NCBI RefSeq assembly: GCF_002000245.1
Contig: NZ_MTCM01000002.1
Span: 1 to 64,000, forward strand
Source of the DNA: Sphingobacterium sp. CZ-UAM
GTDB taxonomy: Bacteria; Bacteroidota; Bacteroidia; Sphingobacteriales; Sphingobacteriaceae
Reading direction: 5' to 3'
DNA: 64,000 nt
In this document: one piece after another, positions 1-8,854 of the stretch
How the letters are laid out: every line of letters starts with the position of its first letter
How positions within the stretch are numbered: position 1 is the first letter of the stretch
Made by a program: the position numbers and the translations under genes
Notes under the pieces: generated by a model
The model's database searches: none
Told to the model about the DNA's origin: nothing
What the model saw: the letters and a program-made list of their open reading frames with translations, nothing else

Positions 1-40
1 GATGGTATTGCCGTAACAGGTGGGAGAGTAGGTCGGTGCC
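1..40 (+). rRNA. rrf: 5S rRNA, 3' end only (cut by window start)
   Basis: The first 40 bases end in GGGAGAGTAGGTCGGTGCC, the usual 3' end of Bacteroidota 5S rRNA. The rest lies upstream of the window. A hairpin and T-run follow, as expected for the end of an rrn operon. The short length is the only limit on the call. Confidence 0.85.
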
Positions 41-52
41 TTTTTTTACACG

Positions 53-90
53 GAAGCCCTTGCTGGAAACAGTCAAGGGCTTCTTTCGTT
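53..90 (+). terminator. Terminator of the rRNA operon
   Basis: GAAGCCCTTG (53-62) pairs perfectly with CAAGGGCTTC (74-83) around an 11-nt loop and is followed by a T-rich stretch. It sits 12 bases after the 5S end. Confidence 0.85.
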
Positions 91-109
91 TGTATACTTT
101 ACTCTTCTC

Positions 110-430
110 TTGCTTTTCTGGGGGCAGCCAACAGGGCTGGATGGGAAGTTCCGTACAGTCCCTTTATTCCTGCAACAGGATTTTATTGGACAATAGTTTA
201 GCAGCAAGCGTAACAGCAGCCGTAAAACCTACAAAACCGTAGCAGTAATAGCTGTAGCAGCAATAGTTTAGCAGCAAGCGTAACAGCAAGGACACCAGCA
301 GTCGCATCAGCAACAGCAGTCCCTCGGGAGTTTTCTCTTCTCCTCTTTTCTGCAGACGGCCAGCCGGGCTGGATGGGACGTCCCCCATAGTTACATTATT
401 CCTGCAACATTATTATTGGACAATCGTTTG
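110..430. repeat. Repeat-rich spacer downstream of the rRNA operon
   Basis: A 28-bp direct repeat occurs at 191-218 and 261-288, starting CAATAGTTTAGCAGCAAGCG. The flanks (about 124-198 and 356-430) are a second, imperfect pair, each with GGGCTGGATGGGA, then ATTCCTGCAACA, then ATTGGACAAT. The part between is low-complexity CAG/CAA-rich DNA. Open frames across it look accidental. No gene is supported between 91 and 554. Confidence 0.6.
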
Positions 431-554
431 CATTTCGCAAGCTCTTTTTTACTTGGATTTACTATTGTATTATTGTTATGTTAATTTAACAGCATTCGCA
501 GCTATCACAAGGATAGAAACATAGCAAGGCGATTTAACATTATAAATTCTACAC

Positions 555-3500
555 ATGAAGATTTCTTTTTGGAGTACAAAAGCGCAAGTTAGTTTATTGT
601 TGGGATTGGCTTCTCCATTTATTTTTCAATCGAATAGGGTCAGTGCGATGACTCATCTGACAATTGATTATAAGATCGAACAAACTGCAACTGTTAGCAA
701 GATCATTGCCATACAGAAAATTAATCCAACGACGGTGGAGATTGTATATGAAAACAACCAAAGACTGACATTGGATTTTTACGGAAATCATATTTTCAGA
801 ATGTTTCAGGACATAAAGGGCGGTATTATCCGTGATCCAGAGGCAAAACCCGAAGCGAAGATCCTTGTCGAACAACCACGTAAGGCGGTGAATGAGCTGG
901 AAGTAAAAGACGATGGCAGTAAAGCTACGATCACAACAAAAGATATTGTATTCTCCATAGATAAACAGACTTCTCAATTTAGTATCCTAAATCGTATTAC
1001 AAATAAAGTTGTTGTCGAGAGTTTAAAACCCATCGCTTTTGAACCTAAACAAGTGTCCTTGGAATTAAAAGAACATAAGGATGAGTACTTTTTCGGTGGT
1101 GGTGTACAAAATGGTCGGTTCTCCCATAAGGGGAAAATCATTGCGATTGAAAATCAAAATAGCTGGACCGACGGGGGAGTTGCATCGCCTACACCTTATT
1201 TTTGGTCGACGAATGGCTATGGCTTTTTGTGGCACACATTCAAAAAAGGGAGTTACGCCTTTGGGGCAAAGACAAAAGGTACCGTGAAGTTATCGCATGA
1301 CACTGATTATCTGGATGTCTTTTTTATGATCAATGATGGTACGGTACCTTTGTTGAATGACTTTTACCAGTTGACCGGTAATCCTATTCTCCTGCCAAAA
1401 TTCGGCTTGTACGAGGGCCACCTAAATGCATACAATAGGGATTTTTGGAAAGAAGATGAAAAGGGGATTTTGTTTGAAGATGGAAAACGCTACAAAGAAA
1501 GCCAAAAGGAAAATGGCGGCACCAAAGAGTCTCTGAATGGTGAAAAAGGGAATTATCAATTTTCCGCCCGTGCTGTTATAGACCGTTATAAAAAACATGA
1601 TATGCCGTTGGGCTGGATACTACCAAACGATGGTTACGGCGCTGGGTATGGTCAGACCGAAACTTTAGATGGAAATATCAATAACCTTAAAGAATTTGGT
1701 GATTATGCCCGTAAAAATGGAGTGGAAATTGGCCTATGGACACAGTCTGACCTACATCCCAAAGACAGCATCAGTGCATTATTGCAAAGGGATATTGTGA
1801 AGGAAGTACGCGATGCTGGTGTCAGGGTACTAAAGACGGATGTTGCCTGGGTAGGTCCGGGATATTCCTTTGGCTTAAACGGTGTTGCTGATGTGGGACA
1901 TATCATGCCTTATTATGGAAATAATGCGCGACCGTTTATTATTTCATTGGACGGCTGGGCAGGAACGCAACGCTATGCTGGTATTTGGTCGGGCGATCAG
2001 ACAGGTGGGGTTTGGGAATATATTCGGTTCCATATTCCGACATATATCGGTTCAGGTCTTTCCGGACAGCCAAATATTACCTCGGATATGGATGGAATCT
2101 TTGGTGGTAAAAACTTTAAGGTTAATATCAGGGACTTTCAATGGAAGACCTGGACACCGATGGAACTGAATATGGATGGTTGGGGATCCAATGAAAAGTA
2201 TCCGCATGCTTTGGGCGAACCTGCTACTTCTATCAACCGTCTTTACCTGAAGCTTAAATCTCAGTTAGTTCCTTATAGCTATAGTATCGCTAAACAGGCA
2301 GTCGATGGTCTGCCCATAATTCGTGCGATGTTTTTGGAGCAGGCAAATCAGTATACGCATGGGAAGGCAACACAATACCAATATTTGTACGGCCCGAACT
2401 TTTTGGTGGCACCCATCTACCAGGAAACACGTGCAGATGAAAAGGGTAATGACATCCGCAACGGTATCTATTTGCCTGATGGAGAGTGGATAGATTACTT
2501 TACTGGCGAAAAATATAAAGGTGGCCGTATCCTCAATAATTTTGATGTGCCAATTTGGAAGCTACCGGTTTTTGTAAAGAATGGAGCCATTATTCCGGTA
2601 ACTAACCCGAATAATAATGTGCAGGAAATCAAAAAAGATCAACGCATTTACGAAGTATATCCATTCGGGAACTCAGAATTCACGGAATATGATGATGACG
2701 GAAAAACAGAAGCATATCGTTATGGCAAAGGCGTCAATACAAAGATTTCTTCCATACAGAAGGGCGATAAAGTGCTGTTCACAATAGCGCCGTCAACAGG
2801 TGAATTTGAAGGCTTCGAAAAAGAGAAAACAACGGAGGTCCGTTTCAATGTGACTGCTGCTCCAAAGAAGGTGACTGTTAAAGTGAACAAAAAAGGAATT
2901 AAACTTCAGGCGGCACACTCAATAGCAGAATTTAAGAATTTGGAAAATGCCTACTTCTACGATGCCCATCCCAATTTGAATCAGTTTGCAACAAAGGGAG
3001 CAGCATTTGAAAAGGTTAGCCTGATCAAAAATCCGATGCTATTGATACGTATCGGAAAGCAGGATGTATCTTCATCAGCAGTTGAAATTCAAGTTGATGG
3101 GTTCAAGTTTGCGCCAAATGATTCGTATTTGGTACAGACGGGTTCCCTGACAGCTCCTACCGCCCAGATAACGGATAGTAATACGCAGGCTTATACATTA
3201 ACACCGACATGGGAGAAAGTTGCCAATGCGGACTATTATGAGATTGCTTTCAATGATCTGACCTACTCAACCATTAAAGACAATCAATTACTCTTCGAAG
3301 GTCTGGAAGCCGAGACTGATTATAGTTTTAAGATTAGATCTGTGAATAAAGCTGGTGCTTCTAATTGGAGTACATTTAGTGCAAAAACAAAAGCCAATCC
3401 GTTGGAGTTTGCGATTGAAGGTATTAAAGCAGAAACCTCTGTAGACAATCAGGGTGGCAATGGTATCAATAAACTGTTCAACTATGACGAAGGAGATATG

Positions 3501-4421
3501 TGGCATACCAAGTGGGGACAAACTGCCGTTCCATTTGATGTCACGTTGGATCTAAAATCGGTCAATCAACTGGATAAGTTTGAGTATCTTCCGCGCACAG
3601 ATGGCGGAAATGGCATCATTTTGAAGGGTAAAGTATTTTATAGCAACGATAAAGAGACTTGGTCTGAGGCTGGAAGCTTTGACTGGAAACGTGATGGTGA
3701 AAAGAAAGGCTTTAGTTTTGGCCAGCGTCCTGTCGCACGATTTATTAAGATCTCAGTTTCGGAAGCTGTTGGTGGATTCGGCTCTGGTCGTGAACTCTAT
3801 GTCTTCAAAGTACCAGGATCAGCGAGCTATTTGCCAGGAGATATCAATAACGACCGCTTGATCGATCAGAATGATTTGACCTCTTATATTAACTATACCG
3901 GATTAAGAATGGGGGATGGTGATTTCGAGGGTTATGTGAGTAATGGTGATGTCAACAAAAATAACCTGATCGATGCTTATGATATTTCAAATGTTGCCGT
4001 ATCGATCGAAGGGGGAGCCAAACCAACCAAAGAAGAAAAAGTCGCTGGTAGGCTTAAATTAACAGCATCCAAAACGGCCTTGAAATCTGGTGATATTGTC
4101 GAAATTGCCGTAAGTGGTCAAAATCTTAAAGCAGTCAATGCACTTAGTTTTGCCTTACCGTATAATCAGGGTGACTTTGAGTTTGTGGGCGTCGAACCGC
4201 TTCACCTGAAGGAAATGAACAACTATACCAATGACCGTCTTCATACAAACGGTAGCAAAGCACTATACCCTACTTTTGTAAATCTGGGCAACAAGGATAC
4301 GCTGAACGGTTCTGAAGTGTTATTTAAAATTAAATTGAAGGCCAAACGTAACGTTAACTTCAATTTAAAAGCCATTGACGGTATACTAGTTGATAAAAAA
4401 CTCAATTCAATCAGTTTTTAA
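555..4421 (+). CDS. Secreted GH31 glycosidase with FN3, discoidin, dockerin-like and cohesin-like domains
   Basis: A 1288-residue exported glycoside hydrolase family 31 enzyme. A signal peptide occupies about residues 1-31. The GH31 beta-sandwich and TIM barrel follow (about 100-700), with probable nucleophile D429 in KTDVAWVG and acid/base D481 in WSGDQ. Then come a DUF5110-like sheet, an FN3 domain (about 866-945), an F5/8C discoidin/CBM32-like domain (about 946-1090), a dockerin-like duplicated Ca-binding loop (about 1095-1150, with GDINNDRLID and GDVNKNNLID) and a C-terminal cohesin-like beta-sandwich. The KTDVAW nucleophile motif differs from the WxDMNE of classical alpha-glucosidases and recalls the alpha-N-acetylgalactosaminidase (Nag31-type) subgroup; that specificity is inferred. 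It is probably periplasmic or on the surface, acting on glycan side chains. No SusC/SusD pair is adjacent. Confidence 0.85.
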   Translation: MKISFWSTKAQVSLLLGLASPFIFQSNRVSAMTHLTIDYKIEQTATVSKIIAIQKINPTTVEIVYENNQRLTLDFYGNHIFRMFQDIKGGIIRDPEAKPEAKILVEQPRKAVNELEVKDDGSKATITTKDIVFSIDKQTSQFSILNRITNKVVVESLKPIAFEPKQVSLELKEHKDEYFFGGGVQNGRFSHKGKIIAIENQNSWTDGGVASPTPYFWSTNGYGFLWHTFKKGSYAFGAKTKGTVKLSHDTDYLDVFFMINDGTVPLLNDFYQLTGNPILLPKFGLYEGHLNAYNRDFWKEDEKGILFEDGKRYKESQKENGGTKESLNGEKGNYQFSARAVIDRYKKHDMPLGWILPNDGYGAGYGQTETLDGNINNLKEFGDYARKNGVEIGLWTQSDLHPKDSISALLQRDIVKEVRDAGVRVLKTDVAWVGPGYSFGLNGVADVGHIMPYYGNNARPFIISLDGWAGTQRYAGIWSGDQTGGVWEYIRFHIPTYIGSGLSGQPNITSDMDGIFGGKNFKVNIRDFQWKTWTPMELNMDGWGSNEKYPHALGEPATSINRLYLKLKSQLVPYSYSIAKQAVDGLPIIRAMFLEQANQYTHGKATQYQYLYGPNFLVAPIYQETRADEKGNDIRNGIYLPDGEWIDYFTGEKYKGGRILNNFDVPIWKLPVFVKNGAIIPVTNPNNNVQEIKKDQRIYEVYPFGNSEFTEYDDDGKTEAYRYGKGVNTKISSIQKGDKVLFTIAPSTGEFEGFEKEKTTEVRFNVTAAPKKVTVKVNKKGIKLQAAHSIAEFKNLENAYFYDAHPNLNQFATKGAAFEKVSLIKNPMLLIRIGKQDVSSSAVEIQVDGFKFAPNDSYLVQTGSLTAPTAQITDSNTQAYTLTPTWEKVANADYYEIAFNDLTYSTIKDNQLLFEGLEAETDYSFKIRSVNKAGASNWSTFSAKTKANPLEFAIEGIKAETSVDNQGGNGINKLFNYDEGDMWHTKWGQTAVPFDVTLDLKSVNQLDKFEYLPRTDGGNGIILKGKVFYSNDKETWSEAGSFDWKRDGEKKGFSFGQRPVARFIKISVSEAVGGFGSGRELYVFKVPGSASYLPGDINNDRLIDQNDLTSYINYTGLRMGDGDFEGYVSNGDVNKNNLIDAYDISNVAVSIEGGAKPTKEEKVAGRLKLTASKTALKSGDIVEIAVSGQNLKAVNALSFALPYNQGDFEFVGVEPLHLKEMNNYTNDRLHTNGSKALYPTFVNLGNKDTLNGSEVLFKIKLKAKRNVNFNLKAIDGILVDKKLNSISF

Positions 4422-4448
4422 TATTATATAATAATAGTCGAAAGAGAA

Positions 4449-4476
4449 AGGGGAATGTTAAAGTTCCCCTTTTTTA
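4449..4476 (+). terminator. Terminator after the GH31 gene
   Basis: AGGGGAA (4449-4455) pairs with TTCCCCT (4464-4470), followed by T6, 28 bases after the GH31 stop codon. Confidence 0.8.
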
Positions 4477-4567
4477 TACAATTATGATTCGAATAGGAAT
4501 AAGGAGATCGTGCTATAAAGAGATCTTACCCCCAGAATAATAGCAGTATTGTCATTATCATACTTTC

Positions 4568-5446
4568 TTAGTTTAGTATCATGTTGAGATCCATCAGAAG
4601 AATTTCGGTATCTGCCGAAGTCGCTGTGATCTTAATTTCCGAAATATCCCAGATTCCAAAGCCATCTCTTGTCTCCAATTCTTGCCCTTCTACATTGGCA
4701 GTTCCGCTGATGACGAAAATATAGACACCATTTCCAGCTTGTTTGACTTTATAGTTTTCTGTGATACCAGCGTCGAAATGCCCCAGGTGAAACCAGGCAT
4801 CTTGATGTATCCATACACCCTCGTCAGCGGGATCGGGTGAAAGGATTTGTTGAAACTTATTGTGCCTTTGTGATCTATCCAGTGTAATCTGATCGTACCG
4901 AGGTGCCACATTGCGTTGATTCGGATAGACCCAGATCTGTAAAAACTTCACTTCCCGATCGTTATTTTTATTGTATTCACTATGCATGATCCCGGTTCCT
5001 GCGCTCATTACCTGAATATCTCCTTTTCGGATAATGGCCTGATTGCCCATACTGTCTTCATGTTCGAGATCTCCTTCTAAAGGTATGCTGATGATTTCCA
5101 TATTATCGTGCGGATGTAACCCAAACCCTCTCCCTGCGGCAACGATATCATCATTAAGTACACGGAGTACACCAAAGTGCATGCGTTCGGGATTATGGTA
5201 ATTTGCAAAGCTAAAAGTATGATTACTCTGCAACCAACCATGGTTTGCATGACCTCGGCTTGTTGACTTATGGAGTACACTATGATTTTCCAATTGAGCC
5301 GAATCATAATGGACGGCATCGGCATCCAGTGCTTCCAAAGGTTCTATTTCGTCTATGTCATTCTTCATAATACCTGCTGAAACAGCATTTGCTGTGAATA
5401 TTCCGGAACCCAAAAGTCCTTTTTTTATAAAATTCTGTTTATTCAT
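4568..5446 (-). CDS. Pirin-family bicupin
   Basis: A 292-residue protein of the pirin (YhhW-like) bicupin family, metal-binding proteins some of which act as quercetin dioxygenases. The N-terminal cupin carries LHPHDN (two His ligands) and GTGIMHSEYN (His and Glu ligands), the normal pirin metal set; the C-terminal cupin is degenerate as usual. I chose the ATG at 5446 (MNKQNFIKKG). A longer frame to 5497 exists, but a TAATTTTG -7-like element at 5466-5473 lies inside that extension. About 30 residues precede the pirin core and look like a leader (KKGLLGSGIFTANAVSA), so export is possible. The physiological substrate is unknown. Confidence 0.85.
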   Translation of the reverse strand: MNKQNFIKKGLLGSGIFTANAVSAGIMKNDIDEIEPLEALDADAVHYDSAQLENHSVLHKSTSRGHANHGWLQSNHTFSFANYHNPERMHFGVLRVLNDDIVAAGRGFGLHPHDNMEIISIPLEGDLEHEDSMGNQAIIRKGDIQVMSAGTGIMHSEYNKNNDREVKFLQIWVYPNQRNVAPRYDQITLDRSQRHNKFQQILSPDPADEGVWIHQDAWFHLGHFDAGITENYKVKQAGNGVYIFVISGTANVEGQELETRDGFGIWDISEIKITATSADTEILLMDLNMILN

Positions 5447-5609
5447 GATCTTTGTATTTATATATCCAAAATTAATCTGCCGAAAATTAATTTGCATTGA
5501 ACTAGTTTAATAAAAGCTTTGTAATCAAAATTGTAGCTTTCAGAAAATTGACATAAAAGCTCGAGTGTGGAGATTGTTTACGTTCGAAAAATTCGCTAAA
5601 GCACATTCC

Positions 5610-5927
5610 TTAATTTCCGGGAATCAAATCGGGGAATAAGCTGTAAATTTCATTTTTTAGCAGACCGCTTCCTCCACCGTAATGTTTTATTAAACCTATA
5701 GTGTGGTTTAAACGCAATAAATGGTCTGTGATTTCAGTCTCTTCCTGCGTCGATAGACCGGAACTCAGCAATAATATGTCGCCAGGATTAGCAGACAAAT
5801 AGGTCTTGCAAGTGGAAAGATCCTGCTGAATGATGGCCTGCCAGCCCTGGGTACTTTCTATGATTCGCTTTAACGTATGGAGAATTTCCTCGTTTTTTCC
5901 GAATACAATAATGACTAAGTTTTTCAT
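5610..5927 (-). CDS. Small protein with a receiver-like fold, unknown function
   Basis: 105 residues, not recognised. The start MKNLVIIVFGKNEEILHTL and the strand DILLLSSGL resemble the alpha/beta layout of a CheY-type receiver, but the acidic triad and phospho-acceptor Asp are not obvious, so it would be a non-phosphorylated pseudo-receiver at best. Its start codon directly abuts the stop codon of the osmC-like gene (5927/5928), so it is almost certainly co-transcribed and translationally coupled. No signal peptide or membrane segment is visible. Confidence 0.6.
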   Translation of the reverse strand: MKNLVIIVFGKNEEILHTLKRIIESTQGWQAIIQQDLSTCKTYLSANPGDILLLSSGLSTQEETEITDHLLRLNHTIGLIKHYGGGSGLLKNEIYSLFPDLIPGN

Positions 5928-6350
5928 TTACAGGTTGGTTTTCATAATTGTATTGACGATAGCATTCCCTTTCAATATTTTAGAAATCGGACATTCATCT
6001 GCAATTTGCTGGAGTCGTACCACAAGGTCTTCTGCAACAGCTTGTCCGAATGAAATTTCTCGATCAAAATAGGTGACCACTTGTTCTTTCTCAATACGTA
6101 AATACATATTGGCTGTGACCTGAATCTCATCGATATGAAGTTCCTTTTTGTCAATATACATCCGTAGGGTGGCCAATGTACAGGAAACAAGAGAAGATAC
6201 CAGTAGGGTATAGGGGTCAGGACCTAAATCTTCTCCACCTAATTTTTGCGGTTCATCAGTAATAAATTCACCATTACGCCATAAGATGGTTGTTTTATAT
6301 TTTTGCTGACCAATATGGCCACTGACAGGATGTTCTAAAATATATTTCAT
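5928..6350 (-). CDS. OsmC/Ohr-family protein
   Basis: 140 residues, normal length for OsmC-like thiol peroxidase relatives, which reduce organic hydroperoxides with a Cys pair. The two expected cysteines are present: one in VSSLVSCTLATLRMYID on the central helix, one in ADECPISKIL near the C-terminus. GPDPYTLLVSSL is the family signature. It is first in a two-gene unit with the receiver-like protein downstream. A TAATTTTG element at 6379-6386 gives a leader of about 20 nt. A cytoplasmic peroxide-detoxifying role is inferred from the family. Confidence 0.88.
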   Translation of the reverse strand: MKYILEHPVSGHIGQQKYKTTILWRNGEFITDEPQKLGGEDLGPDPYTLLVSSLVSCTLATLRMYIDKKELHIDEIQVTANMYLRIEKEQVVTYFDREISFGQAVAEDLVVRLQQIADECPISKILKGNAIVNTIMKTNL

Positions 6351-6378
6351 ACGCTTTGTTTCTTTAATTCTGATACAA

Positions 6379-6386
6379 CAAAATTA
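6379..6386 (-). promoter_or_regulatory. Candidate -7 element for the osmC-like gene
   Basis: The minus strand reads TAATTTTG, an exact match to the Bacteroidota TAnnTTTG -7 consensus, about 29 bases upstream of the start codon. No clear -33 TTTG is seen, so the call is moderate. Confidence 0.4.
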
Positions 6387-6608
6387 AAGTCCATTTGATT
6401 CAATTCCATTGATGTAGTTCAAGAAATATGAAAGACTTAGAACTTCCTGATTGGGATCACTTGTAGGTTTTTCAATTTTACAGGAACTGCAGGTGCTGCT
6501 CGATGCCGTGTAACTGATTCTTGATAATAGGATTACGCTAGAGCGGCTCTTTACGGTAAAATTATGGGGTCAATTCGCACAGCATATGAGCGGATGGTTG
6601 ACAAAGCC

Positions 6609-7175
6609 TTAATGGCTGGCTAATCCGAGCGCCTCAAGTATAAATTGATAACGTCCTTCGACTGTTGTTTTTGGCACTTCGATGACTTCATAGCCAAGCC
6701 GCTGGTAGACATCTTTCATCCAATGGAATGTGGCCTCGGCTTCCTCCCAGGTCTGTTTGCGCTCATGATCGGTTTCATAAATATCCTGCCATGGGGGTAG
6801 GATAAATACCTTTTTGTGATAACGGTTTGCTTTGGCTTTTTCAAGCAGGGACTCTCCGATAGTTAAATTTTCCATTTCGATGTAGGCGAGTGTATCTGGA
6901 ATGCCACGGTCAAAAAATACATAGCCCGGATGTGTGGAGTTCTCTTTTACTTCATCAAGGAAACTGGCATTGGATGCAACCAACATCAATGTGGCATAAT
7001 ATTGCTTATCCTTCCAGGGCAAACCATTGCCATTGTTTACCAATTGTTCCTGAATAATTCTCCGTGCATCTTCCGGCACAGTTCGATAGCCCTGTTGCTG
7101 TAGTTTTTTTAGTAATGTGGTTTTACCTACACCGGGGCCGCCGGTGAGGATAATAAAATAAGTTGTCTGATCCAT
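6609..7175 (-). CDS. P-loop ATPase (AAA_28/NadR kinase-like)
   Basis: 188 residues from the ATG at 7175. An in-frame TTG at 7202 would add nine residues, but ATG is preferred. The Walker A motif GGPGVGKTT lies near the N-terminus, followed by PEDARRIIQEQ and the DRGIPDTLAY block of small AAA_28 ATPases, which resemble nucleoside or NMN kinases. The C-terminal half (HERKQTWEEA, YQRLGYEVIEVPK) fits the same family. Length is typical. The substrate is unknown and the neighbours give no clue. Confidence 0.8.
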   Translation of the reverse strand: MDQTTYFIILTGGPGVGKTTLLKKLQQQGYRTVPEDARRIIQEQLVNNGNGLPWKDKQYYATLMLVASNASFLDEVKENSTHPGYVFFDRGIPDTLAYIEMENLTIGESLLEKAKANRYHKKVFILPPWQDIYETDHERKQTWEEAEATFHWMKDVYQRLGYEVIEVPKTTVEGRYQFILEALGLASH

Positions 7176-7255
7176 ATGAAAAAAAATGCAATGCTTCTCC
7201 AATATACTTCAAGCGTATCTATTTGAAGGAGAAGATTGTGTAAAGATTAAAATAG

Positions 7256-8344
7256 TTATGTGTATTGCCTGGCGATTTTCTTTTCTGGTTCCACATAAAA
7301 TAAATACAGGAAGAAAAGAAAAATATACTCCAGCGGTTTCATTATCCTGTAGGTCAGATTCGATGCGCTGACTGTGTTAATTTTGACGGAGATATTATAT
7401 CCGTACCTGTCATAAAAGGATCGTATATAGCGATGAATGATCGGAGATAGATCACTTAAGATTTCCTCAAAAGCGTTGGCTATCAGTAGTTGACGGTTAA
7501 CAATGATCGTATTTCCATGCCGTTTACCTAACCGTAGTGGTTTCACGACTGCCGGGTCTCCTTTGGCTGCTACCGTACAAAGATAATGTCCCTTGTGGTC
7601 TAAAATAGGTGGGTGCATTTTTTGGGAGAAAGCCCAAGTGCTAGTCTCTGTAAATACTTTGGCCATTGAATCGCTATCCTGACCAAACAGAATAAGAACC
7701 GCGGTCATCACCAGAAAAAAAGGAACAAGCAAGATGAGTGCCCATACCGGGTAATCAAATTTGGAGGAAAGCAGTTTATTGATCCTATTCAGTGTCGGAT
7801 TACGATAAGTTCTGAGGAATGATGTTTCCCGCTCCTCCTGGATGACCTTCCAGATAAAACCTACGCCAAAACAAAAGCAGAAAATAGGGGTGAAAATAAA
7901 GTAAAATGTTCCTTCATTACCAACGTAGATACTAAGGGTCGATGTATCGTGATAGCTTACCTGTGTCAGCACAAAAAGGCTGATTATAGACCCCAGCATC
8001 AAAATAATGAGGGCGAGGACAAGGGGGATAGGTGGTATTTTTCGGCCTTTTATCCAAATAGCCATTACAGCACAGTTGAAAGCAATAAAATAAAGAAACA
8101 ATGAAAGGGCATGTTTCCCACCAAAAGGTAAGTAACATGCGCCATCAACAGGATCGACAGCCTCATGATACTGACTGGAATGAGTCAACAGACCAACTCC
8201 GGAGATGGCTAAGGATAGGATGTAGCCAATAATAACAGCATATTCAATAGATGAAATCTTTTTATTCTGTCTTTTAATTGCAGAACGTAACAGATATATT
8301 AATCCAGCAAATAAAGTGACGATTACAATAAGTACGATGTCCAT
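7256..8344 (-). CDS. Multi-pass membrane protein, possibly DUF6688-like
   Basis: 362 residues. Hydrophobic segments lie near residues 3-20, 35-53, 80-100, 105-127, 143-165, 205-225 and 333-352. A soluble stretch between the last two contains HPPILDHKGHYLCTVAAKG and LRLGKRHGNTIIVNRQLL. It resembles an uncharacterised Bacteroidota family I remember as DUF6688, but I cannot confirm this. No catalytic motif is evident. It lies 31 bases downstream of the SRPBCC gene on the same strand and may share its transcript. Confidence 0.6.
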   Translation of the reverse strand: MDIVLIVIVTLFAGLIYLLRSAIKRQNKKISSIEYAVIIGYILSLAISGVGLLTHSSQYHEAVDPVDGACYLPFGGKHALSLFLYFIAFNCAVMAIWIKGRKIPPIPLVLALIILMLGSIISLFVLTQVSYHDTSTLSIYVGNEGTFYFIFTPIFCFCFGVGFIWKVIQEERETSFLRTYRNPTLNRINKLLSSKFDYPVWALILLVPFFLVMTAVLILFGQDSDSMAKVFTETSTWAFSQKMHPPILDHKGHYLCTVAAKGDPAVVKPLRLGKRHGNTIIVNRQLLIANAFEEILSDLSPIIHRYIRSFYDRYGYNISVKINTVSASNLTYRIMKPLEYIFLFFLYLFYVEPEKKIARQYT

Positions 8345-8375
8345 GGCTTCAAATAAAATTATTAAGCGAATGTAA

Positions 8376-8834
8376 TCAAATCATTGTTTCTAATTCATGT
8401 TCAAGGCGATCAAAGTTTTCTTCATTTTTATCCATGACAACGCTTTTGATTTTGTTGCATTCCTCAGCTGTACTAAATATCATCCGAAAACCGAATTTTG
8501 TTTTGCCGGGAGCAATATCCGTCAGCGATAGCTCCATTCGGAAAAGTGGCTTGGACAGTCTGTCCCAGGTAATTAATTTGGGGTAAATTATTTCGGAAAA
8601 AATGCATTCATTTTGATAATTACCTTTATCTGGACCATGCATGATAAACTTCCATCGTCCTCCGGGTCTAAAGTCAAATTCTTCGAATGTATTGGTAAAC
8701 CCAGCAGGCCCCCACCAATTTTTTAAATGTGAAGGATTGGCGCAAGCTTCAAAGACTTGTGCTATTGTGGCATTTAGGATTCTCGAACTGACGATTTCGT
8801 TGTCCGTTGAACGTATGAAAGAGGATTTGGCCAT
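8376..8834 (-). CDS. SRPBCC/AHSA1-family protein
   Basis: 152 residues from the ATG at 8834; an in-frame TTG three codons upstream is less likely. The pattern ATIAQVFEACANPSHLKNWWGP, then GGRWKFIMHGPD and a C-terminal helix, is the AHSA1 (START-like) helix-grip fold that binds hydrophobic ligands. Ligand and role are unknown. It is one of three SRPBCC genes in the window (others at 16127 and 17100). It lies 20 bases after the unknown gene at 8855-9673 on the same strand. Confidence 0.85.
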   Translation of the reverse strand: MAKSSFIRSTDNEIVSSRILNATIAQVFEACANPSHLKNWWGPAGFTNTFEEFDFRPGGRWKFIMHGPDKGNYQNECIFSEIIYPKLITWDRLSKPLFRMELSLTDIAPGKTKFGFRMIFSTAEECNKIKSVVMDKNEENFDRLEHELETMI

Positions 8835-8854
8835 TTGTCTCAATTGTGCATATA

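Noticed and set aside
191..288. CRISPR or att repeats after the rRNA operon
   Set aside because: Only two perfect copies, in CAG-rich low-complexity DNA, with no associated genes.
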